This document shows positions 1-7,234 of a stretch of 64,000 nucleotides of DNA, piece after piece. The notes under the pieces are model-generated. The model did no database searches. It was not told where the DNA came from and saw only the letters and a list, made by a program, of their open reading frames with translations. A program made the position numbers and the translations under genes. The stretch comes from Actinomycetota bacterium (GTDB lineage Bacteria; Actinomycetota; Acidimicrobiia; Acidimicrobiales; Aldehydirespiratoraceae), in contig JAPOHW010000001.1 in NCBI GenBank assembly GCA_029979265.1, positions 1 to 64,000 on the forward strand, in the 5' to 3' direction. Every line of letters begins with the position of its first letter. The first letter of the stretch is position 1.

Positions 1-542
1 TCGTCGGAGTCGTCTGCGTCGTCGGAGTCGTCTGCGTCGTCGAGGGAGTCGGCGTCGCTGTCGTCAGCACTCTCGTCGACACTGTCGTCGCTCTCGATCG
101 ACTCGTCTTCGACGAACTCGGTCTCGACGACCGAGTTCTCCTCGAACGGGGTGTCGATGATGCCGGTTGCGGCGGCGCCGCCGACAGATGCAGCGGCGAC
201 GGACGCTCCAATTGCGATCTTTCCGAGTGCGGTGCCAGCAAAGGCCGAAACAGAGGTGAGCATGGGATGTCTCCTGGGGGATTCGTGATTCTCGTTCAAC
301 GAGACGACGGCGGGCCCGGTTGTATCCGTTGGGTCGCTGCCGACGGAGTCGGCGCCGACGAACTCGGTCAGCGCTCCGGTCACGATCGGGGGATCGATCG
401 CCTGGAAGGCCGAGCGAATGTCATCGAGCGCGTCGCCGAGTCGCGGGTCGCCGGAAGCGGCGCCCGAGAGCAGTGCCTCAGCATCGTCATCGGTGAACTC
501 GTGGTTGGTCATGTCACTCGGGGAAACGTCGTCGTCGTGCAT
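1..542 (-). CDS. Putative anti-sigma-like single-pass membrane protein with Asp/Ser-rich C-terminal tract (partial, runs off the left edge)
   Basis: ATG at 542-540 overlaps the TGA of the upstream sigma factor (TGATG). Translation: MHDDDVSPSDMTNHEFTDDDAEALLSGAASGDPRLGDALDDIRSAF..., then hydrophobic LGKIAIGASVAAASVGGAAATGII, then D/S/E-rich ...ADDSDDADDSDD. No stop before position 1. Confidence 0.65.
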   Translation of the reverse strand, partial: MHDDDVSPSDMTNHEFTDDDAEALLSGAASGDPRLGDALDDIRSAFQAIDPPIVTGALTEFVGADSVGSDPTDTTGPAVVSLNENHESPRRHPMLTSVSAFAGTALGKIAIGASVAAASVGGAAATGIIDTPFEENSVVETEFVEDESIESDDSVDESADDSDADSLDDADDSDDADDSD

Positions 543-1123
543 CAGGAGACCGCCTTTTCCGGATTTTCTCGCCGCAGCCGATCGAGGGCTCGGGCCTGGA
601 GTCGTTTCACCGCGGTGACCGGTCGTCCGACGATCTCTGCGGTCTCTTCGAGCGAGAGTCCACCGGCCAGCCGAAGCACGACAACCTCGTGTTGTGCGTC
701 GGTCAGCGATGCGAGCAGTGTTGCCACTCGATCCGAACCGAGGCCGGCGAGTGCCAGCGCTTCTGCACTCGGCGCAGCTCGGTCGCCGTGGCTGTCTTCG
801 TGCGCCACCGGGGGTCGTCGTTGCTCTGCTCGATACTGGTCGATCAGGCGGTTCCGGGCGATGGCGAACACCCACGCTCGGAAGGCCCGGGCATCGCCCT
901 CGAAGCTTGCCAACTGGCCGAAGGCGCCGAGGAAGGCGTCGTTGGTGACGGTATCGGCATCGCGAGCGCCACGACCGACGGCGAACCGCTTGACCTCTGG
1001 TCCCAGCCACTCGTAGAGCGCGGTGAAGCCGCGCGATCCGCCGTCACGCGCGTCGCGGAGCCAACGTTCGAACTCGAAATGGTCTGGGGTGGATGCCTGC
1101 ACGTGATCCCGGGTTGTCTCCAT
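542..1123 (-). CDS. RNA polymerase ECF-type sigma factor (sigma-70 family)
   Basis: Region 2-like AFRAWVFAIARNRLIDQYRAEQRR and region 4-like LTDAQHEVVVLRLAGGLSLEETAEIVGRPVTAVKRLQARALDRLRR. Confidence 0.88.
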   Translation of the reverse strand: METTRDHVQASTPDHFEFERWLRDARDGGSRGFTALYEWLGPEVKRFAVGRGARDADTVTNDAFLGAFGQLASFEGDARAFRAWVFAIARNRLIDQYRAEQRRPPVAHEDSHGDRAAPSAEALALAGLGSDRVATLLASLTDAQHEVVVLRLAGGLSLEETAEIVGRPVTAVKRLQARALDRLRRENPEKAVS

Positions 1124-1271
1124 GCACCATCGGAAACGCTGGGGATGGTCGTAAGGAGACCGGGGGAGAATATTTTCTCGGACAAGAAACTGGACGATCG
1201 TTCAGATGGATCCTACGCTCCTTGAACAAACGTTCAGCCCGGCTCGGCCGGCCCGCCCGAAGTGAGCTGCG

Positions 1272-2243
1272 ATGGCGACCACCGTGCCTTGCGCGCCCGA
1301 CGCCGAGCCAACGGCACCGCCGAGCGACATGAGCCAGACAGCCGCAACCCTGCTCGTCGTGCTGACCTCCGTCCTCATGGGATCGGTTCCGGTTTTCGCA
1401 CGCGAACTCACCGATGCCGGCTTGAGCGCCGTCTCGGTCAGCTTCTACCGAAATCTCTTGGGTACGGTCGTGTTGATCGGGCTGCTGCGCTTCTCGGGGC
1501 CGAGACGAGGGGCCACCCTCTGGGCGATGAGTGCAGGTCTGTTCATGGGACTCGGCTGGACCGCCTACGTCCGAGCGGTCGAGGTCGTGCCGGTTTCGAC
1601 CGCCGGGGTCATCTATATGAGTTACCCACTGTTTGCGATCGTGCTCGCATGGGCGCTGTTCGGCCAGCAGGCGACCCGTCGTTCGCTGTTCAGCGGAATC
1701 GTCGTCCTCGCGGCCTCGTTCGTCGCGCTCGGAGCCGAACTCGATGGCGATGACGGCGAGATTCTGCTCGTTGCGTTCGCAGCGCCGGTCTCGTTCGGCT
1801 TCGCCGTCGCCGTGCTGACCGAGCGGCTGAGTTCGTTGAGACCGATCGAGCGGGTTGCTCCGATCGCGTTCGGTTCGACGATCGGGCTGCTTCCCCTCAT
1901 GGTCAACCAGACATGGGACGAGTCGATCCCGGGTGATCTCCGTACTTGGGCACTCGCCATCGGCATCGCCATGTTCACCGCAATCGGGCCGCAATGGATC
2001 TACTCAGCGGCAGCACCCCACGTCGGCCCGGCCCGGGCAGCAGTCGCAGGTTCGACAGAGCTGCCGATGATGTTCGTGGTCGGTTACCTCTGGTTCGGCG
2101 AGGCACTCACCGTCGAGCAGGGCATCGCCGGCATCATGGTCCTCTGTGCGATCCTGCTCGTGCCGGCCCGCCAATCACCAGGATTGACGATCGTGCGTCG
2201 CCGCCGCCGACTCATTCCCGGCCGCTTCTACGCATCGGGGTGA
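1272..2243 (+). CDS. EamA/DMT-superfamily transporter
   Basis: Ten hydrophobic segments; EamA-like repeats (VFARELTDAGLSAVSVSFYRNLLGTVVLI; AAVAGSTELPMMFVVGYLWFGEALTVEQGIAGIMVL). Confidence 0.85.
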   Translation: MATTVPCAPDAEPTAPPSDMSQTAATLLVVLTSVLMGSVPVFARELTDAGLSAVSVSFYRNLLGTVVLIGLLRFSGPRRGATLWAMSAGLFMGLGWTAYVRAVEVVPVSTAGVIYMSYPLFAIVLAWALFGQQATRRSLFSGIVVLAASFVALGAELDGDDGEILLVAFAAPVSFGFAVAVLTERLSSLRPIERVAPIAFGSTIGLLPLMVNQTWDESIPGDLRTWALAIGIAMFTAIGPQWIYSAAAPHVGPARAAVAGSTELPMMFVVGYLWFGEALTVEQGIAGIMVLCAILLVPARQSPGLTIVRRRRRLIPGRFYASG

Positions 2244-2244
2244 G

Positions 2245-3090
2245 CTAGCCCAGTAATCCCATCGGGTTGGGATTGCGATTCTCCATGATCGATTCGTGCT
2301 TGTCCTGGAGCGCAACCACGAACTCGGGGTGGGTGAAGATCCAGAAGCGATCGTCCACGACTGCGTCGTGCACCATGTCGGCAACCGCATCGGGATCCAG
2401 TCCGCCCTCGAGCGCGTCGACGACGAACTGCCAGGCGGCCTCCTGGTCGGCGGTGGGCTCGTAGAGGGCGGGTGGTGCGGCGGCCTCCGGTCCGTTGCGC
2501 TCCGAGGTTGCGATGTCGGTACGAACCCAGCCGGGGCACAGGCACGACACACCGATACCGGTGCCCGTGCGATGCATCTGGTTGTAAAGGCCCTGCGTGA
2601 TACCGACGACGGCCCACTTGCTGGCGGTGTACGCAGAGTGCCCCGGCATGTGGCCCGCCATCGAGGCGGTGTTGACGATGTGCCCCTCGCCCTGCTCGAT
2701 CATTCGGGGAAGGAAGGCCCGGTGTCCATGGATGACTCCCCACAGATTCACCCCCAGCACCCACTCCCAGTTGGCGGTGTTGACCAGCTCCGGTCCACCT
2801 TTCATTCCCCCCACCCCAGCGTTGTTGCACAGGAGGTGTACACCGCCGAATTCGCCGAACGCGCGATCGGCCAACTCGTCGACAGCCCCGCCGTCCGCGA
2901 CATCGGTGACGTGCCCGATCACGCCGGTGCCGTGGGCACTGACCTCGGCAACGGCCTCGTCGAGACGCGGCGCCTCGATGTCGCTCAACACGATGTTCAT
3001 ACCCGCTCCTGCGAACCGGTTGGCGAATGACCGGCCCATGCCGCTCGCTGCGCCGGTGATGACAGCGGTTTTCCCGGTGAGATCGTCCAC
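2245..3090 (-). CDS. SDR family oxidoreductase
   Basis: N-terminal TGxxxGxG (TGAASGMG), NNAG, YxxxK (YTASK). Confidence 0.9.
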   Translation of the reverse strand: MDDLTGKTAVITGAASGMGRSFANRFAGAGMNIVLSDIEAPRLDEAVAEVSAHGTGVIGHVTDVADGGAVDELADRAFGEFGGVHLLCNNAGVGGMKGGPELVNTANWEWVLGVNLWGVIHGHRAFLPRMIEQGEGHIVNTASMAGHMPGHSAYTASKWAVVGITQGLYNQMHRTGTGIGVSCLCPGWVRTDIATSERNGPEAAAPPALYEPTADQEAAWQFVVDALEGGLDPDAVADMVHDAVVDDRFWIFTHPEFVVALQDKHESIMENRNPNPMGLLG

Positions 3091-3128
3091 GGAACGACGG
3101 TAGCCCGCCGGGTGGACCGGTCGTTACC

Positions 3129-3146
3129 CCGCAGATCGATCTGCGG
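3129..3146. promoter_or_regulatory. 18-bp perfect palindrome in a divergent promoter region, candidate operator
   Basis: CCGCAGATCGATCTGCGG is its own reverse complement; lies between an SDR (minus, start 3090) and an FAD oxidoreductase (plus, start 3167). Confidence 0.45.
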
Positions 3147-3166
3147 CGGTGTGCCACACTCCCGAC

Positions 3167-4315
3167 ATGCAATCGGATCGTTACGACGTCGCTGTGATCG
3201 GTCGGGGAATGATCGGTGCCGCAGCCGGTCGACACCTGGCCGAAGCCGGTCATCGCACCGCGGTGATCGGCCCCGGCGAGCCGCCTGATCGACGACGAAG
3301 TCAGGGCCCGTTCTGTTCGCACCCTGACGAAGGCCGGATCACCCGCATCGCTGCCCGCACCCAGACCTGGGCCGACGTGGCGGCTGCCTCGATCGGGCGG
3401 TACGCCGACATCGCATCCCGGTCCGGTATCTCGTTCCACGAACCGTGTGGCTTCATCGCCGGCTACCCCGACGCCCCCGCGTGGGTGACTCGAGCTGCGA
3501 AGTACGGCAGCGATGCTCGTCTCGTCGATGCCGAATGGGTCCGCGAAACAACTGGTATCTCGATCACGAATGGGTTGGGCTTGGTCGCCGAAGGTGCACC
3601 GGCCGGCTACATCAACCCCCGCCGTCTTGTCGCAGCTCAGACCCGGCTCGCCGAGCTCGGCGGAGCCGACGTCATCGATGCTGCGGTCACCGGCGTCCGT
3701 CGACACGACGGAGGTTTCGCACTCGACGGATCGTTCGGGTCGGTGATCGCCGACCGACTCCTGGTAGCAACGGGTGCATTCGGATCCGATCTGTTCGAAT
3801 GGGAACTCGACGTCGAACGCCGAGCCCGAACGACCGTGATGGCTCGCCTGGCCGATGACGGCAGGATTCCCTGCCTGATCCTCGATCAACCCCCGGACGA
3901 TCGGGTCCACGAGATCTACTGGGTTCCGCCGGTCGAGTACCCTGACGGCTCTGTCCGCATCAAGATCGGCGGAAACCGCAAGGATACGATCCTCCTCGAG
4001 CCCCACGAACTGACCGAGTGGTTCCACGGCGACGGTGACCCGGTCGAGATCGACTCGCTCACCGAGAACCTCTTCGCACTGCTGCCCGATGCACCGCTCG
4101 GCGACATCGTCACGGCGCCGTGCGTCATCACCGGGACCCCCACTGGAGCCCCGTACATCGGTTGGGTCGACGACGGTGTCGCCGTTGCCATTGCGGGGAA
4201 CGGATCTGCGGCCAAGTCGAGCGATGAACTCGGTCGTCTGGGCGCGACGCTTTTTTCGGATGCCGGGTGGGACTCTGCCATCGATCCGGCGAGCTTCGCT
4301 CCCCAGCTCCTTTGA
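3167..4315 (+). CDS. FAD-dependent oxidoreductase (DAO/monomeric sarcosine oxidase-like)
   Basis: Rossmann motif YDVAVIGRGMIGAAAGRHLAEAGH; C-terminal GNGSAAKSSDELGRL typical of DAO-fold proteins. Confidence 0.8.
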   Translation: MQSDRYDVAVIGRGMIGAAAGRHLAEAGHRTAVIGPGEPPDRRRSQGPFCSHPDEGRITRIAARTQTWADVAAASIGRYADIASRSGISFHEPCGFIAGYPDAPAWVTRAAKYGSDARLVDAEWVRETTGISITNGLGLVAEGAPAGYINPRRLVAAQTRLAELGGADVIDAAVTGVRRHDGGFALDGSFGSVIADRLLVATGAFGSDLFEWELDVERRARTTVMARLADDGRIPCLILDQPPDDRVHEIYWVPPVEYPDGSVRIKIGGNRKDTILLEPHELTEWFHGDGDPVEIDSLTENLFALLPDAPLGDIVTAPCVITGTPTGAPYIGWVDDGVAVAIAGNGSAAKSSDELGRLGATLFSDAGWDSAIDPASFAPQLL

Positions 4316-4329
4316 GTTCTCCGGTGCCA

Positions 4330-4356
4330 CCGGGGCCGGACCATCACCGGCCCCGG
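4330..4356 (+). terminator. Strong stem-loop after the FAD oxidoreductase
   Basis: CCGGGGCCGG-ACCATCA-CCGGCCCCGG: perfect 10-bp stem, 7-nt loop, 14 bp after the stop codon; no clear T-tract. Confidence 0.5.
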
Positions 4357-4447
4357 CTCGCCCGAGTCTCGGAGACCCAGGACACGCGCCACGGCGGTCG
4401 CAGGTCCGTGTCCGAATCTGTCTCATCCGATCAGGCATACTCGGCTC

Positions 4448-5878
4448 GTGCCTGTCGAAGCGGTCGCCACCACCGGGATCTACTGTCGACCGGAGTGCGC
4501 TGCTGCCCCGTTGCCGCACAACACAGCACCGTTCGGCAGTCCGGTAGCCGCCGAGGCTGCCGGCTACCGACCGTGCCTGCGATGCCGACCCGATCGACAT
4601 CTGCGCTCGATAGAAATCAGCGGTGCGCCGGCCCCGATTCAAGGCGCTGTGGCGCTCATCGCATCGGGGTTCCTCGATCGCTTCGACGAGGCGGCCCTCG
4701 CCGACCGCGTCGGCTATTCGACCCGCCAACTCCGACGCCTGTTCGAGCGTCACGTCGGCGCTACCCCCGACTTCGTGGCCCGGAGTCGTCGCGCGCATTT
4801 CGCTCGACGACTCTTCGACGAAACCGACCTGTCGATGACGGCGATCGCGGCGGCATCGGGGTTCGGATCGGTGCGCCAGATGAACCGGGTCGTTGGGCAG
4901 ACCTTCCGATTCACCCCGAGCGAATTGCGAGCCAAGCGTCGCAAGCGCGACGTGCTCCGGGCTGACGGTGGCCTTCGACTCCGAATCCCCACCGGCTCGC
5001 CACTCGACGTCGAGCAGATCACCGGTCACCTGCGGCCTCGGCTCAGTCCGGGAGTCGAGGCGCTCGATGGAACCGTGTATCGACGCACGATTGTGATGTG
5101 CGGTCACCCCGGGGTGATCGAGGTCGACCTCGCCGCGGCCCCGGACGCAGTGGAACTGGTGGCCCACCTCCCGTCCTTTGACTCGATCATCGACGAGGTC
5201 GCTCGAGTCCGACACATGTTCGGCCTCGACGACGATCTCGCCGAGGCGAGCCGATGCTTGGTGAACGATCCGTTGCTGGGTGGTCTCGTTCGGCGCCGCC
5301 CGAACCTGCGAGTCGTCGGTGGCTGGGACCGGTTCGAGACGGCGGTGCGGGTGATCATCGGTCAGCAGGTGAGTGTTGCGGGAGCAACCACCGTGACCGG
5401 CGGGCTGATTGAGCGCCGCGGCAGCCCGCTGCCGGCGCCGGCTCTTGGCCTCCGCCGCCTGTTTCCAACGCCGGAGCAACTCGCACCGCTTGCGGCTGGC
5501 GACACCGACGAAGGCATGCCGCGTCGTCGAGCACGGACCATCGGTGAACTCGCCGATGCCGTCCTCGGTGGCCGTGTCGACCTCTACAACGCCGACCCGG
5601 TCGAGCTCCGAGCGCAACTCCTCGTCCTGCCCGGGATCGGGCCGTGGACGGCGGAAATGATCGCCATGCGGGCGGCGCGTGATCCCGACGCCTTCCCGGC
5701 CGGCGACCTCGGCATCTGTCGTGCCCTCGCGGCTCTCGACGGCAGGCCCCGACCGCTGTCGGACGACGAGTGCCGAGCCCGAGCCGATGCCTGGCGTCCG
5801 TACCGCTCGATCGCTGCCCAACACCTGTGGGCGGGCGTCGGACCCGATGATCGTCGTATCGAAGAGGATCAACCATGA
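4448..5878 (+). CDS. Ada-type Zn/methyl acceptor + AraC HTH + AlkA-like DNA-3-methyladenine glycosylase fusion
   Basis: TTGIYCRPECAAA...YRPCLRCRPD (Ada N-terminal Zn Cys), AraC HTH (LADRVGYSTRQLRRLFERHVGATPDFVARSRR), HhH glycosylase (LLVLPGIGPWTAEMIAMRAARDPDAFPAGDLG). Confidence 0.88.
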   Translation: MPVEAVATTGIYCRPECAAAPLPHNTAPFGSPVAAEAAGYRPCLRCRPDRHLRSIEISGAPAPIQGAVALIASGFLDRFDEAALADRVGYSTRQLRRLFERHVGATPDFVARSRRAHFARRLFDETDLSMTAIAAASGFGSVRQMNRVVGQTFRFTPSELRAKRRKRDVLRADGGLRLRIPTGSPLDVEQITGHLRPRLSPGVEALDGTVYRRTIVMCGHPGVIEVDLAAAPDAVELVAHLPSFDSIIDEVARVRHMFGLDDDLAEASRCLVNDPLLGGLVRRRPNLRVVGGWDRFETAVRVIIGQQVSVAGATTVTGGLIERRGSPLPAPALGLRRLFPTPEQLAPLAAGDTDEGMPRRRARTIGELADAVLGGRVDLYNADPVELRAQLLVLPGIGPWTAEMIAMRAARDPDAFPAGDLGICRALAALDGRPRPLSDDECRARADAWRPYRSIAAQHLWAGVGPDDRRIEEDQP

Positions 5879-6372
5879 GTATCGCCCTCCACCGCTCCCG
5901 TATCGACTCCCCGATCGGGGCATTGCACCTGGTTGCCAGCGACGGCGGGCTCCGCCGCATCTCCTGGCCCCACGAGGTCCATACCGAACACGACGGACTC
6001 GGGGCCGACGATGCCCACCCGGTCTTGGTGGATGCTGCCCGACAACTCGCCGAGTATTTCGCCGGGGACCGTCGCGAATTCGATCTCCCACTCGACCTGG
6101 ACGGGACAGACTTTCAGCGCCAGGCCTGGCTCGCCCTTGCCGACGTGCCCTACGGCGAGACGGTGTCGTATGGCGAGCAGGCCGAACGCATCGGACGGCC
6201 TGGGGCGTCTCGGGCGGTCGGCGCGGCAAATGCGAAGAACCCCGTGCCGATCGTCCTCCCGTGTCACCGCGTGGTGGGGGCCGACGGGTCGCTGACCGGG
6301 TTCGCGGGCGGACTCGAACTCAAACGGAAACTGCTCGCCCACGAGCGATCGCAACAATCGCTCGACCTCTGA
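5875..6372 (+). CDS. ogt: Methylated-DNA--[protein]-cysteine S-methyltransferase
   Basis: Active site PIVLPCHRVVG; ATGA overlap with the upstream Ada-AlkA gene. Confidence 0.93.
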   Translation: MSIALHRSRIDSPIGALHLVASDGGLRRISWPHEVHTEHDGLGADDAHPVLVDAARQLAEYFAGDRREFDLPLDLDGTDFQRQAWLALADVPYGETVSYGEQAERIGRPGASRAVGAANAKNPVPIVLPCHRVVGADGSLTGFAGGLELKRKLLAHERSQQSLDL

Positions 6373-6393
6373 TTGCGGGTCTACGCTCGGAGT

Positions 6394-7173
6394 ATGTCGC
6401 AGCAGTTCGACCAGTACGCCGAAATCTCCTACCGCGAAGGCACCGATCGGCCGACCGATCCGGGCGAGCAGCGGGCCCTGTGGAAGTGGGAAGCCGCAAT
6501 CGGCTATCGGATGTTCGCTGCGCTCCGCTGGGGTCAGCTCGGTGATGGTCACATCACCTTCCGCGACCCTGAACGTCGTGACCACTTCTGGATGCTGTCG
6601 TACGGCGTGCCGTTCCGAGCTGCGACCATTCACGATCTGATCCTCGTTGCGCCTGATGGAACCGTGGCCGAGGGTCCAGCCCATGCCACCGCAAACACCG
6701 CCGGCTACAACATCCACAAGCCGCTGCTGGAGGTGCGCCAAGACATCAACTCGGCGGCCCACACCCATACTGCGTTCGGGACGCCATGGTCGGCGAATGT
6801 CGAACCGTTCCGGGCGATCAGCCAGGAGTCGTGCTCCTTCGTCTTCAACCAGGCGATCTACGAGGGCGAAGACCTCGAGGTCGACTCGACCGATGGTGGC
6901 TATCGCATCGCTGACGCGATGGGCTCCAACACGCTCGTCATCCTGCGAAACCACGGCTTGCTCACCGGTGGCCAGTCACCGGCGGAATCCGTCGGCTGGT
7001 TCGTGCTGGCCGAACGGGTTGCGGAGGTGCATGTGAAGGCGCCGAATGGCAAGGCGATCTCCGACGAGATGGCCAAGCACATTGCTCGCAGTTTCGAAGA
7101 CCCGGCGATGGGTTGGCGTACGTGGCAGTGGCTGGCCCGTGACCTCGTCCCCGATCCGTCGGTCGTGGTGTGA
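6394..7173 (+). CDS. Class II aldolase/adducin family protein
   Basis: DGHITFRDPE..., HTHTAFGTPWS, ILRNHGLLTGG typical of the family. Confidence 0.87.
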   Translation: MSQQFDQYAEISYREGTDRPTDPGEQRALWKWEAAIGYRMFAALRWGQLGDGHITFRDPERRDHFWMLSYGVPFRAATIHDLILVAPDGTVAEGPAHATANTAGYNIHKPLLEVRQDINSAAHTHTAFGTPWSANVEPFRAISQESCSFVFNQAIYEGEDLEVDSTDGGYRIADAMGSNTLVILRNHGLLTGGQSPAESVGWFVLAERVAEVHVKAPNGKAISDEMAKHIARSFEDPAMGWRTWQWLARDLVPDPSVVV

Positions 7174-7197
7174 TCGAGCAGCGGCCCTGAACGACCG

Positions 7198-7225
7198 CGT
7201 CACCGACACCGTGTGGGCGGTGACG
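7198..7225. terminator. Bidirectional stem-loop between convergent genes
   Basis: CGTCACCG...CGGTGACG (8-bp stem), nested inside TGATCGA (7171-7177) / TCGATCA (7231-7237). Confidence 0.5.
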
Positions 7226-7234
7226 GATGTTCGA

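Noticed and set aside
844-1185. Small ORFs overlapping the sigma factor on both strands
   Set aside because: Alternative-frame readings of the sigma gene; no start/RBS support or domain.
2228-6229. 1333-aa minus-strand ORF
   Set aside because: Lies opposite three well-supported plus-strand genes (FAD oxidoreductase, Ada-AlkA, ogt) and contains antisense Arg/Gly-rich low-information sequence; only the SDR part (2245-3090, in another frame) is real. High-GC shadow ORF.
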